Of a stretch of 64,000 nucleotides of DNA, positions 50,524 to 63,298 are shown one piece after another (positions within the stretch are counted from its first letter, which is position 1; each line of letters begins with the position of its first letter). Position numbers and translations under genes: made by a program. The DNA is taken from contig CALZFC010000243.1 in the NCBI GenBank assembly GCA_945643635.1, positions 1 through 64,000 of the forward strand, given 5' to 3'. Under the pieces are notes generated by a model, which was given only the letters and a program-made list of their open reading frames with translations, did no database searches and was not told the DNA's origin. The stretch comes from Allodiplogaster sudhausi. Its lineage: Eukaryota > Nematoda > Chromadorea > Rhabditida > Diplogasteridae.

Positions 50524-52221
50524 ACTATGACAGTCGTTGGAGTCGTCGGATCTCTTCATTCTCGATAAAAAGCGATTCCATTCTTCTTTTTAATTTCTTT
50601 TAACATAATATTTAACTCGAATCCATCATTCTTAACCACCCCTTTTACCAGAGGATTTTCATCATATATTCAACGGTACAATGTTTAATTATGATTATAT
50701 TCAGTATAATTGTTTCGACCATTATTGCGTGATAAATAGATATATTGCATCTCATTCCTTTAAATGAGCAAACAAACTCCATTTCGGTTCATAAGTGTTA
50801 GGAAAGATATAGCATGTAACCTAATTGAAAGCGCCTAACACCGATTATCTCTTGAAACTATTGTGTCAGTATAGAATGTAAGGTTTTTACTAGGTTAGCA
50901 GGAGAATGGATTGGCCCGCTGTTTGACGAAGCTAAACATGGATTCGGATACAATATATTTACTTACTTCAATGAATTTTTTTTCAGGACAAGACTCAATA
51001 TTCTTGATATTTTGCTGGCGTGTTTATTTAATATTTCTTCGCCTTTAATTTACGTCTAGTTTTAGCAATATTTACATATAATACAAAAATACCCCACTCA
51101 ATTTTTTGTTTCAACTAAGAATAAGTGGGGGAGTCTCAAAAGTCAGCGGAGAAGTGTTTGCCGTTTCATATATCCCAACTGTTTCCGATACAAAACCACA
51201 TGTACATATATATGTTTACCACTAATTCAAAATACTTCTGCTGACCACATTATATCTCCATTCTTATTTTAATATTCGACATGTATTTTTCTTTTTCCAA
51301 ATCCCCCCATCCCCACTTTTTTTCGTTCACGACAGTCGCAAACGTGTTTGCGCGCCATACAAGCGGCAATAGTGGAGGATTGTTATTGCTTCAAATAATG
51401 TTTGTTCTTTTATCAAGACAAACCAAAATAAATGATCAATAATGTTTCCAATGAGTTTCCAGCTCGTGTGCTACGCTAATTCTTTCAACCCTATTGATTT
51501 TTTAAGTTGTTTTAAACAATTACTTTTTCTAAATTTGTAACTAAACAGACAGCAGAGTGCGTAACATTGTGCCGTCCTTGTCCATATGTAGAAGGACTCT
51601 TTAGCAGTATCTGTGTTACCGCTAAAGAGCAGAAAGAAAATAATTACTTCAAGTTAGGCATGCTCATATTCAGTGTGATCTTATTTACATTGATCACATT
51701 ATTTATCTTAACGCCTTTCCCTTTCTGCGTCCATCGGGCAAAGTACACTAACACAATGGAATATGAAAAAAAAATGGAAAAATCGCACATTTTCTTGGTC
51801 GAACCAATCTCTCAACCAAACAAAATTAACTATTCTATTTAGGGAGCTCCTTCTCTTTATCTATTTGTCTACCTCTTTATCTCTCTCTCTCTTTCCTTCT
51901 TTTTAGACGCTCTCCCATTCTCTACTTCCTTGCAATTCTATGCACTTTTTGTTTGTTTGGCTTCTTTCGCATCACGAGTATTTTATCGGCGCTTTATCAC
52001 TGAAAAAGCATTACGAAAATGGCGAAAGACACAAGAGCTAACATTTACTGCAGGTCTTGGCATTTGGGTCTTCTTCTCTCGCGCACAAGGTACACCTGCA
52101 CTCCTTGGACTATGTATCTAGTTTCGCAAGATGGGCGTGCGCATGGACGAAAACGCTTTCGACATCATCTGGCATTTCAATTTGTCAGCATCGGTGTTTC
52201 TATGTATGTAGTTTGAGCATG

Positions 52222-52305
<84 letters not shown>

Positions 52306-52508
52306 CTTTCCTTGGTTTTCGGTGCGCAGAATGAGGGTAAGGCCATGTTGCGTCCTGATTTGAATATCAACGCGTTTCGCGTTTTATATTGAAACGTATT
52401 GAAACGTATGTATATAATGTTATTTATAAATAACTTGAAAGTAAATCTTTTGAAAGTCTGTTTTTCTTGAGAACAAAATTTATGAAACAATTTTGCTAAA
52501 TTTTGATA
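50524..52508. other. Intergenic region between AKR copies B and C
   Basis: AT-rich sequence with no recognised gene. The part at 51900-52130 (GACGCTCTCCCATTCTCTAC, ATCACGAGTATTTT, AGCATTACGAAAATGGCG) is related to 55595-55710 upstream of copy D, so it probably represents duplicated promoter-proximal DNA. A (TA)n tract fills 52228-52302. Confidence 0.6.
52228..52302. repeat. (TA)n microsatellite
   Basis: Two TA runs separated by a few adenines, about 75 bases in total, about 200 bases upstream of AKR copy C. Confidence 0.95.
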
Positions 52509-53880
52509 ATGATTTCGGCGTCGAAGCAGCCCAAGTTGAAGCTGAACAACGGCGCCCAGATGCCGAAGTTTGGCATTGGCACGTTTCAGGTGAAAAACTA
52601 AAGCTTCAAGTGCCAATGTTATTACTACTATGTATGTATGTACATTCATACACATGTATGTCGTACGTTTTGTTTCAAATTTATTTTCCTCTTTCATTTA
52701 AATATAATAATGCAGGCAACGAACGAAGAAGAGCTGAAAACGGCGTTGCGAGCCGCTCTCGACTGCGGCTACCGTCTCATTGACACGGCACACATCTACC
52801 AGAATGAGCACGTCGTCGGGGAGGTTACGTTTAAAAAAAATTAATTAATTTGTGGTTTAGGCCTCACCTTTCAGTGAGCCAGATCGAATTGGTGCCTCAA
52901 ACTTGGGTAATTCATAATTGTCTAGTTACATTTAAATTCCTAATAAATTCCAGGTGCTCGAAGAGTACATAATTCAAGGCAGGCAAGCTGAAGCGCGACG
53001 ATGTCTTCATAACGACAAAGGTAAGTCTTTGTGATCGACTACTGATTTTTTGCTTTTAGAGAATGTATAATTTAACTGCTTTTCCTTATATGTATATAGA
53101 TATGCATTGTTGGATTTTAATCCTAATAACTTTCAAATGTTTGAATATTCAACAACATCAGTGCTTACTTTCACTGCTTACGGTATGAAATCTGTATAAA
53201 TAAAGGAAGAAAATAAACATTTAAAATTAATTAATTCATTCATTCCTCTAAGGACCACTTGGCGCGCCATATCGCAAAGCGTTCGGTCCCGGGATGGAAG
53301 GCCCGGCCCGGAAGACATGCCGATGGCGAATCCGCTTGTAGTTGAGCTAGCCAAGAAGTACAAAAAGACTCCGGCGCAGCTTTTCTTAACAATGCAAATA
53401 CAATTTAAGAATTAGTGTTATTGTCACCAGGTCCTTCTGCGCCAAATGCTGCAGCGTGGAATTGCAACCATTCCGAAGAGCACGAATGAGAAGCGGCTGA
53501 AGGAGAACGCGACGATCTTCGACTTTGAGCTGACGGAGGAGGAAATGGCAAAGTTCGAGAAGATCGACAAGCGAGTTAGCCTCTTCGACTTCCCGTTGTA
53601 AGCTACATATTGGAAAATATGACACATACAAATTTCCTACTTACTACTTATGCACTTCATTAAACGTGCAATGTTATATTATGCATATGTACATAAATAT
53701 TTGTTGACATGCAACTGAAAATCAAGAGTTAATTTCTTTTAATATTTTAATATGTCACCTTCAGCGAAAATACATCATTTTCAAACTAGAGCAAATGGCT
53801 CATCTCCTAATTATTTCAACAACGTTTTCAGCGGCAAGGAAAGCAGGCACTTCCCCTACGATGACGTCAAAGATCGCTAA
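52509..53880 (+). pseudogene. Aldo-keto reductase copy C (exon-deleted pseudogene)
   Basis: Exon 1 (52509-52589) and exon 2 (52716-52823) are intact. Exon 3 (52954-53020) has a 4-base insertion (ACATAATTCAAGG where siblings have ACATCAAGG) that shifts frame before the catalytic Lys. Exons 4-6 and most of exon 7 are deleted; only the last bases of exon 7 (TTTCACTGCTTACG) remain near 53169-53182. Exon 8 (about 53253-53381) has a GCCCG duplication and its GT donor is lost. Exons 9 (53431-53597) and 10 (53832-53880) remain clean, ending FPYDDVKDR. The missing part includes the catalytic His. Clearly non-functional. Confidence 0.85.
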
Positions 53881-56082
53881 ACATTTATTCTATTTGATCC
53901 GTTATCGATTTATTATCTCTTCCATCCTTCCTTTTATTTTTTTATCTATTCCATCCTTCCTTTTATTTTTTTGAACACGTTATTTATCACTCCTCCTAGC
54001 AGAGGATAATCATCATATATTCAATACGTGCAATGTTATATCATGATTGTCGATAACAATATTCGGTCAACGTGATTGTGTCGACCTCCGCCGAAACATT
54101 ATTACGCGAGAAACAGATATATTGTAATTTATTCCTTTTCTATAGTGTGTATTATTCGATGTTATGCCAGTCATTTAACTTCAAGGTAGCGCCTAACACA
54201 GATAATATTTTCTGTCACAGCTGTATCAATAAAGCATGCCTATTATGCTTTCCTGGGTGAGATGGGGAATGGACGATAACAGAATTCGACTACTTATTTT
54301 TCGGAATAGATCCAACATTCTAGATATTTTGTTGGTGTTGCTACTTATTGTTTAATCGTCTTTTACTTATATCGTACTAGTTTGGGAGGTGTTAGCAATG
54401 TTTGCAATTTAGACAATTTTATATCACATCTGTGTCATGCACAAAACCACATGTTTATCATCAATAACCTATTTCAAACACTTCTACTCCCCAGCGCCAT
54501 ATCTTTACTTTTTTTCATTATTCAACGTGGGAAAGATATAAAATCTATTATTTTTATACAGGATAGATGATTTTTCTTCCAGTACATGTTTTTTTCGTGT
54601 ACTGGAGCCACTACTGGCTTAACAAAGTGTTCGTGGACAATAAATGGTTGGGTTTTGCTACTGCTTGAAATATTGTTTGATCAAGAAGAGAAACCAAAAA
54701 TATAAGTCAATAACAATGCTTCGATAAAAATAAAGACAAAAACAAAAGTAAAAAAGATCCCGTGCATTCTAAATGCACATTGGCAAGATAAGCGAATGAA
54801 CGGTAAACATTTCCGAATGAGATGCATTGAAAGTGAAAAATATTAATGTTTCGAAGAAGGACTTAATCGTCTAGTTCGAAATTTCAAGTTCAAATCTTTT
54901 GGCAAGTGTTTTTTTTAAGTTTTATTCGGGAGATAATGAACTTTAGTTTTGCGTCGGCTTCGGATTGGGATGGCAACTAGTAGGATGTTTGCTGCGAATT
55001 TTGCGCGAGCAAAGAAGAGAAGGAAGAGAGCAACGGGAAACGTTGCACTCTGCAATAGGGAAACAAATATAATAATAAGACTAACCAATTGTGGAGCTCT
55101 ACTGACAACAGCAGCTTCCACAGAAGAATACGAAACAGCAAATGCCTGCATCCCCTGCGAGTTCTCGCTGGCCGCGAATTGAAAATCGAGTATAGTGATA
55201 GTGATACCAAGTGAAAGCGGCAGATGTGCCATGGCTGCCAGATAAACGCGATAGCACCATTCCAACACTTAATGGTAAGCCAGCGGAATAATCGCGTGTT
55301 CTGCTGAAAAAAAAACACCTATCGTGCAAATTCAGCAGAAACGGTTTATTTTGCGGTGCCGAGCAAGTTGAACATTTGCAGTGTTCCCATTCTACAGCGG
55401 TGCACCTTTTTTCTTTACGCCTTTCGATTTCTGTTATTGTTCGAACCAATTTTTAAACCAAACTAAAACAACTATCTTCACTGAGAATATTTCATCTTCT
55501 CTTTCTCTCTCTTTTTTCATCTTCTCTCTCTCTCTCTTCCCTCTCTGTCTTCCTCTCTCTCTATCTCTCTCTCTCTCTCCCTTTTCCTACCAGACACTCC
55601 CACTCTATGATTCCTTGCGATTCTCTGCACTCATTGTTTGTTTAGTTTCTTTCGTATCACGAGTATTTTCTTTGCGCTTATCTCTGGGAAGAGCATTGCG
55701 AAAATCGCGACAGCCACCATGCCAACTCGATACTCCGTGTGCATTTCTTCGCATGTGGTTCCTTTCCTCTCTCTCTAGTTTCGCAGGGTCGAACACAATG
55801 CAGGGAATTATCTGCCATTTCGAAATTTTTGTCATCATGGGCGATTCTAGTTTGAATGAGAGAATCAAGTATATAAATCTGCTCTCATTGGTTGTCTGCG
55901 GCCAGAAAGACGGAAAGGATCGAAAAAAAAACCTTTTATTTTCTTTGCCAGCTCGTGTCCAGACTTGAATATATGTATTTAAAAATCATGTCTAGGAAAT
56001 GTATTGGTATTTGTAAATTAATTTGAAACTCTGCATTTTCTTAAGACTAAAATTAATATTACAATGGTTAATCAGTGCGACG
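53881..56082. other. Intergenic region between AKR copies C and D
   Basis: The first 800 bases are similar to the region downstream of copy B (AGAGGAT..TCATCATATATTCAA, GCGCCTAACAC). From 55500 there is a CT tract, then the block shared with 51900-52130. An open minus-strand frame at 54915-55268 is hydrophobic but matches nothing I recognise and is not called. Confidence 0.5.
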
Positions 56083-58901
56083 ATGATTTCGGCGTCGAAG
56101 CAGCCCAAATTGAAGTTGATCAACGGCGCGCAGATGCCGCAATTTGGCATTGGCACGTGGCAGGTAAATTAATACGCAATTTATTATAATTATATGTATG
56201 TACATGCATATGTAATTTCTTTTATTTTATTGTTCAATATTTCAATAATGCTGTGAACAACTTAATTTAAATTAATTTAATTTGTCTCTTCCATGAAATA
56301 TTAAAATCCAGGCAACGAACGACGAAGAGCTGAAGACGGCGTTACGAGCTGCGTTTGACTGCGGTTACCGTCTCATTGACACGGCTCACATCTACCAGAA
56401 CGAGCACATCATTGGAGAGGTAAATTAAATAGATCAATTATTTCATTCGTTTGCACTAAGAACTGCTAGGTGGTATTCTCAATTGCCATCCGCTATATTC
56501 CATGCACCATCTCTACTTATCGCTAAAAGTAGACTCTCTCAGTTTCCGATTTTCGATATGCATACTGTGGTTAAAGTCCCCGATATCTAGTCCACTCCCC
56601 GTCACCGGATTCTCTCGTCTTCCTCGCACGCTGCCTCTACGTGCACCCATATCAGTCTGGTCAACTGATCCGTCCCTGGCCAGGACGAGGCCGGGGAGTT
56701 GCTCACCCCGGCAGAGGAAGCTTGAGGCATCTGGTGCATATCATACCCTCCTTTTCCCCGCTTATTTTTTTTCTTAAAATGTATCCACTCAGTCATTATT
56801 TACGTGTTCAAATAATCTGCACAGCACGGATACATTCCTTCTATTTTTCCCTTTCTTTTACGTATCTTCGGTCTAAATATTCTTCATCGGTTTTAATCAT
56901 GCAAGTGTGGTCGCATCAAATTATTTTTGGTGTAATAAATTATAATTATAATTGCAAAAAAATATATAACTTTTTAATTAAGTAAATAAACTAGTTTTTT
57001 TTTAAATTAAATAATCGTATTGTTATTTACATTCAATTAATAAATTATCATTGGTTTATTTCAGGTGCTCGAAGAGTACATCAACGCTGGCAAGCTGAAG
57101 CGATCCGATGTCTTTATAACGACAAAGGCAAGTCTTTGTGAAAATACACACTTTTTGGCTGATTAATCTTAAATACAAGTTCTTAACATTTGATTTTCAG
57201 TTAAAAAACCTTTTAAATGTTTGAACATACTATGTCCGTTAAGCTGCCCTTCTACGCGATGAGCCCGCAGGAGGCGGACGCTTTGATTCCGAAGCAGCTT
57301 GCGTCGCTGAGGACGGACTACGTCGATCTCTACCTCCTTCACGCGCCAATGTCGCTCAAGCTCAAGCCGGGAAAGCCGATGGTCAGTTGGCATGGCGATT
57401 AATTTAGCAGATAAAATTCCTTATTTTTCGTATTTTATTTTCTAATTGCATTTTTCCATGTATGTATGTACATTTAATTTTTTTGTGGAAAACAGAGAGC
57501 ATCTTAATCTTTGTTTACTATATAAGGTCAATTAATAAAATGTTTTTATATACTATTTCAGAAACTTGACCCTGACTGCCTCGAGATTAACGACAACTTT
57601 GAACACATCGACATTTGGCGTGTTCTCGAGAAATGGCACAAGAAGGGCGCTCTCAAGGTAAGGATCGGACATTTCAGTGCGTATGTACATACATACATAC
57701 ATTTGTAAATCAATATATTCAGTATATAAAAAAAGTGAGCGATAATTTAAAAGATAACTAACTTCTAAGCTATGTCTGCCATTATAGCATCATGCATAAC
57801 ATAGATACGGTATGAAGCGTAATATTAGTCAGCCTGTCTTCAGAAAATATTCCTTTCAAGTACAGTGTTCGTTATTGGAAGATGAAGATAAAATACCAAA
57901 AAAAGGTCTTATTTTCTAAGGCGGACACGCGACACGCTCGGTCTTTCGAACTTCAATGCTCGGCAAATCGAATCGCTCTACAAACTCGCTGAGATTAAGC
58001 CGGCAAATCTTCAGGTAAAAAAATTCGCAAAATCATGGAATTTAATTGATAATTCATTAATTTGTATAACACTTGTCATTGTAGGTTGAATGCTACATTT
58101 ACTGGCCACAGGAAGAGCTCTTTGAGCTGACCAAGAGGCTTGGAATGACTTTCACTGCTTACGGTATGCAGTATGTTTTCTAGATAAGGAGAAATAAAAA
58201 AGTTTTGAGTTAAGTAATTTGCAAAATTAAATCATTAAGTCATTCCTCTTAGGGCCACTCGGCTCGCCTGGTCGCAAGTCGTACGGCCCCGGGATGGACG
58301 GCCCAGACGCCTTGCCCATGGAGGATCCACTCGTGGTAGAGCTTGCCAAAAAGTACAAGAAGACTCCTGCGCAGGTTTTTTTATTCTGATTTTTCTTAAC
58401 ATCTTTCGGAGTAAAATGTCATCCTCCAAAGTACAATTTTTGAATTAAAAATTTCCGCAATTGTCGCCAGGTGCTTCTTCGCCAACTGCTACAGCGTGGA
58501 ATTGCGACTATTCCGAAGAGCACGAACGAGAAGCGGCTGAAGGAGAACGCGACGATCTTCGACTTTGAGCTGACGGACGAGGAAATGGAAAAGTTCGAGA
58601 AGATCGACAAGCGAGTTCGCCTCTTCGACTTCCCGTTGTTAGTACATGAATTAATTACAAAGAGAATCATCAGCGAGTTCAGAACAATAATAGGTTTTTA
58701 ATATTCTGTTAACATTAGACAATGCAGATCAGAAGCACCTGTTTAACCATATCTTATGTAAATATTTTACATTATCGTGTAGCCATAAAAAAATAAGCAA
58801 ATCAAAACTTTAACTTAAACTTTTTTTTCAATTTTCATCTGAATAAGCTACAAAATATAAATTGCAGCGGCAGGGACAGCCGCCACTACCCTTTTAAGTG
58901 A
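56083..58901 (+). pseudogene. Aldo-keto reductase copy D (nearly complete, exon 6 damaged)
   Basis: Ten exons match copy B: 56083-56163, 56312-56419, 57065-57127, 57244-57381, 57562-57657, about 57937-58014, 58085-58163, 58253-58374, 58471-58637 and 58868-58901. The catalytic Asp, Tyr, Lys and His motifs are all present ([30 protein letters not shown]), as is [20 protein letters not shown]. Two anomalies are seen. Intron 3 has a GC donor (ACAAAG|GCAAGT). The start of exon 6 is altered, so no AG acceptor near 57918-57936 restores the reading frame into LGLSNFNARQIESLYKLAEI. The C-terminus is short (RHYPFK). Either a very recent pseudogene, an assembly error, or unusual splicing. Confidence 0.65.
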
Positions 58902-59284
58902 CGACAAGGATGATGTGGTAATTAATTACAAACTCGGGCTAATATATATTACTTTAATTGCATTTAGTGCTTGGAGCAATTTTTTCTTTCCATTTATTAC
59001 TAGTATTGCTTTACAATTTCCATTCACGATGCTTCACATAGATTTATTTAGTATCACATTGTATCGTTCTAAAGTTCTTTAATTATGAATTATGTTAATC
59101 TCCCTCCCGTTTGATAAAGATAATATATTTCTCTAATGTAGGCAGTCAGCATCCATTTTTTTGTCGCAATTGTTCATCATCGTACGTAAAAGTGCGCTTA
59201 AATTGAGCCATGCGGTTTTAGTAGAGCAACCAGATAAAAAAGAACAGGATGCTTGGCAACAACGATACCAGGGTCATTTCTGGT

Positions 59285-60065
59285 CTATAGATCATCAAAG
59301 TTTCTCACGACAAACTCAAGCTGCAGCAGATGTGGCCGTGGCAGATAGAAGTTGAGAAGGCGCGGCGAGAGGTCAACGCCGGCGCCGTCGGCTGGCGGCA
59401 GGATGCGATATCTCTGGAGCGTTGCGGCCACTCCGAGGAAGAGCTCGACACGCGCGAGGCCTTCGCGGCGCCCGACGCCGAACGGAATCGTACGGTCGAG
59501 GAGGTCCTGACGAGGATTGGCAGGATTAGAAAAGATATGAGTTATAAATATATGGATACACACAATAGTAATGCAAATATGTACGCGTTAAATGCAACTA
59601 AATAAAATATTAAATAAAATTTACGCAATAAATGAAAAAAATATATTGATGAGAGCCACACCTTTCTCAGCGTCTTTCCATCCTCTGCCAGATATCGCTC
59701 GGGACGGAACTGCTCGGGTTGCTCAAAATGCGGATCGGTCGCTAGAATCTGATGCAAATCGCCGTAAACCATGGTTCCGGCCGGAATGCGCTTGTTCTTG
59801 CAAAGTGTTAATTAATTAATTTAATTAATTAATTAATTTTATTTGATGTAATATTGTGGTAATTGTTGACAGTTTTCTAGCGAAATAAAAAAAAAAACAC
59901 CTGAACACTAGTGTCTACAGTAGTCTGTCGGAAGATGACAAAATTGACGGCGGCAATATTGGCGCATCGCTGGATCTCGTGGCAAGCGGCAGTCGTGTAC
60001 GGGAGGAGTGTTCGATCGGCCAGCGACGGCAGACGCGTGTCGCGGATTTCAGACAGAATTCGTTC
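59285..60065 (-). pseudogene. Cytochrome P450 C-terminal fragment lacking the heme-ligand segment
   Basis: Three phase-0 exons (59901-60065, 59662-59796, 59285-59506) encode about 173 residues that match the last third of an animal microsomal P450 (CYP2-like). They hold the K helix (PYTTAACHEIQR, ExxR motif as EIQR), the NKRIPAGTMVYGDLHQILAT strand, FEQPEQFRPERYL (PERF-type motif), and IPFGVGRREGLARVELFLG. In the last, families have xGxRxCxGE; here GRR runs straight into EGLAR, so four residues including the Cys that ligates heme are missing (a 12-base in-frame deletion at about 59460). The first two-thirds of the protein is absent; a TTL-like gene starts immediately upstream. It cannot be a working P450. 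Confidence 0.8.
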
Positions 60066-60125
60066 CTGGAGAGCCCGTTCTTTTTATTATTTTTTCTATC
60101 TAAGTTAATTAACTAATTAATTGCA

Positions 60126-60377
60126 TTATAGGAAAAATAATAAGAAATATTTTCGAAGGCAGAGAGGGAATTTTTTTTGAGAAACGAACTTAAGATACTT
60201 GAGTAGAGTTGCAAGAGTTGTTTTATGGTGGTCGGCCCACAACTCGACCGTGGCAGTGTGGTTCTTGAGCGAATCTTCCTTGCAGGAGAGCTTGAACCTC
60301 GCTGTAATCGGATTGCCGGAAACAAGCGAAAACAGCGCAGACGCGCCAATCAAGACGAGGAGGGAGAAGCGAACCAT
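60126..60377 (-). pseudogene. Transthyretin-like (TTL) secreted protein fragment, copy 1
   Basis: The reading frame starts MVRFSLLVLIGASALFSLVS, a good signal peptide. It continues with PITARFKLSCKEDSLKNHTA and TVELW, resembling the first strands of nematode TTL proteins (a small beta-sandwich domain). The sibling copy splices at GAGTT|GTGGG; the same GT is present here, but no downstream exons follow because P450 fragment sequence begins at 60065. Read through, the frame ends 36 residues later in unrelated sequence. Probably a truncated copy. Confidence 0.55.
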
Positions 60378-61268
60378 TCGTCGGAGGAGAAGGAGCGGAG
60401 AATGACATTGAGCATAGCCAAGTTCCTATTTTTATACGGATTTCAAAGGACATATTAAAATGAATCGCACATGCAAAAGACGTATTTCGCACAAGTACAT
60501 AAAAACTATTCATTTTCTTCCTAATCTTGCCTCAAGGACCACTGTTCGCATTAATTAATTTTGCAATTACAATTATCAAATAATTGCACGGTAAAAAATC
60601 CAATAAACAAAATAAAAATTAAAACTTATGCAGTTCATAAACAGCCGAAAAGACTAAGTATTTATTTTAAAACGAAGCATAAAAGACGAGTTTCCAGCTT
60701 TGCTAAATTAATCTTCGACTGAATGAAAAATTCTCCTATCTAGATCTATTTACTTGAAATATTCGTTCATCGATTCCATCCTTGCTTTATTTTCACAAGT
60801 GAAAAATTGGATTCTTCCTTACATATACTCTCTGTATTCTTGCTCTTACTATTCCTCATCGTTAATTTCTCATCACTTCTTTCAATCGATGATTATTCAA
60901 TACGACAGACAATTGATGCTTCATTTACATTTGAAGAACTGAATAATACTTGCAGGCTTTCGTGCCCTTAATTGAATCTCACTGAGTGTTCTTGAAATGA
61001 CTCGTTTTTGTTTTGCAAATTTCCCGTGCATTTTTACTTCGCTGAAGTATTAACATAAAAAAGTTAGTGTTAATTATTTAAGCGATAAAAAAATGAGTTA
61101 CGTGCTTCTTAAACGCACCACAAAGAACTGATAGTGAAAAATAATTACAAACTTCTCACGTGCTCTTAGTCGCAATTGTAACGGAAATTCAACAACAACG
61201 AAAGCAAAAGAAAAGTATTTATAAGATGGAGGTGGGGATCGGGACTGGGGTCAAGGGAACCAAGGCAC

Positions 61269-62045
61269 CTATGATTGACAGCGGCCTTTCTGGCTCTCGA
61301 ATGCGTTGCCGCTGTGACCGAAAGAGAGATCGATGGGCATCTCTGCATCGTGTTGGTTCGTGTAGTGATAGGCTTCTCCTTTGCCATTCACGTTCTGCAG
61401 AGTCCAGTCGGTCCCATAATCGAGCTGTAGAATGACAACTCTTTCGTCGGGCACTCCGTATGGCACTTGTGGATGATCTTCAGGTAGTACAAGTCCTGTA
61501 ATAACAAATCTAGTTGTAGATTACGTGCAAATTAGTTTACTTTGTGCTTACAAATAAGCTCGTCAGATGACAGCAATCCTTCTATGAAATTACACATCTT
61601 GAATCCATCAAATCAGCTTACCCATTGGATAAACCAATTGTGGGCGTCGCCAGTGATCGTGTACTCCGTCTTGTCATCCACAAGGTCTTCATGCGGGTCA
61701 CAAACCCGTCTCCTGAAAAATACTAAATTATTATTTATTTAAAAAATTAAACTTCTCAAAATACGAAATAACAAAAAAAAATTATTTTTTAACATTTTTT
61801 AAGTCAATTTCTTTTTAAATATTGCCGCATCTCCCTTCTGACTTTTGCGCTATGTTAAGTCGAAAATGTCTCGCCTCTAATTAGGCTGAAGTCCCACAAC
61901 TCGACCGTGGCAGTGTGGTTCTTGAGCGAATCTTCCTTGCAAGAGAGCTTGAAGGTCGCCGTAATCGGATTGCCGAAGGCCAGGCGGATGACAGCGAAAA
62001 CAACGCAGACGCGCAAATCAAGACGAGGAGAGAGAAGCGAACCAT
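61269..62045 (-). pseudogene. Transthyretin-like secreted protein, copy 2 (frameshifted)
   Basis: Three exons: 61898-62045, 61622-61712 and 61269-61495. Exon 1 gives a signal peptide (MVRFSLLVLICASALFSLSS), but an 11-base insertion relative to copy 1 puts the mature part (ITATFKLSCKEDSLKNHTAT) in another frame. Exon 2 reads CDPHEDLVDDKTEYTITGDA, matching the DxDDLxD...T..G motif of TTL domains, and joins phase 0 to DLYYLKIIHKC (the PYLxIxHxC motif). After that Cys the longest open frame is a different one, with VPDERVVILQLDYGTDWTLQ and GEAYHYTNQ, which is conserved in the fragment at 62812. At least two frame disruptions are therefore visible. TTL is my best family guess; the C-terminal part is unusual for it. 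Confidence 0.5.
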
Positions 62046-62811
62046 TTGTCGGAGGAGAAGGAGCGGAGAATGACATTGAGCATAAGAAGCTCCCATTTTT
62101 ATACGGATTTCAAAGGACAAATTAAAATAAATCACACATGCAAAGGATGAATTTCGCAACAAGTACTTAAAAACACCTAATTTTTCCTCGTAATCTCGCC
62201 TCTGGGAGCAATTTTGCAATTGTTAAGGTCAAACAATTGCACGGTAACAGTTCAAGGAGCACAATAAATAATTAAAAAGCCTGCACTTCATGAACATCTG
62301 AAAATATTATGCAATAAATTTAATGAAGCATAAAAGACGAGCTTAGGAGTTTAAATATTGACATAAAATTTTCGTCAATCGATTCCACCCTTTCTTTATT
62401 TTCTGAACTAAAAATTTGGATTCTTCCCTGCTTATTCTTTCTGTTTGCTAGCATAAATAACCAGAGGCAAGCAATTGAATTTCTTCCTAATCCTCATTAA
62501 TCGCAAATTTCTCATCACTACTTCTTTCAATTGATGATTCCCAACTGCAGACAATTGATGATTCATTTACATTTGAAGAATCCCTTTCGCAAATATATGT
62601 AGTCAAAGAAACAAATGCGAAACATTTATACAGGAATTGTTTGGGAGCGAGGATGAGTTGGAGGAGAGGTCTAACCATAAGCATATGGGACCATAGTACC
62701 CCAGAATGGCCTATTCACAGCGATCTGTCTACTAACAATTACAGTATACATATGTACATCGACAACAGCCAGCTGTAACCTTGGGATGTATGTATGTACA
62801 TACTACATATC

Positions 62812-62888
62812 TCTTTGTTGTACTGGTTCGAGAAGCGATAGGCCTCTCCATTGCCGTTCTTGTTCACCAGATTCCATTCGGACGGTTG
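62812..62888 (-). pseudogene. TTL-family fragment, copy 3
   Basis: One short minus-strand stretch reads WNLVNKNGNGEAYRFSNQYN, clearly related to DWTLQNVNGKGEAYHYTNQH in copy 2. No neighbouring exons were found on this strand. It supports the reading frame chosen for the C-terminal part of copy 2. The interval 62900-63298 shows nothing else. Confidence 0.5.
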
Positions 62889-63298
62889 TTTTTCTTTTGT
62901 TATAAAACTATTAATCAAAACGTCAATTGATAATTTAATTTACATTTAAAGGAGTCGTTCAAAGATTAATGATCATATTACTCTCAATTTTCATTTTCCA
63001 AAACTTATTTCCTAAAGTTTGGACATTTAGAGTATTCCAAGTTTTCTAATCGAAAAGGCTATGTATGTGTTTTCATTGCGTTTTGTTTCTATTACCATCT
63101 CATTCGCTTCGCGTTCTCTCCCCATTCTTATTTGTGGTCGTACAATTCTGTATCGGATTTTTTTGGGGAAAAGAAGAAACGTAGCAAAGTAATATATTTA
63201 TGCACGAATTGATTAGGAGAAGGGAAGGAAGGGGTCTTGTGAATGGGGCTTCAAGTGCCTCTTTCCATCTTTGTTTCTACTTGCTTATTGTTCTAGAA

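Noticed and set aside
54915..55268. 117-aa hydrophobic minus-strand frame, possibly a membrane protein
   Set aside because: No recognised motif, no clear splice partners, and an open frame exists on the other strand too; support is too weak.
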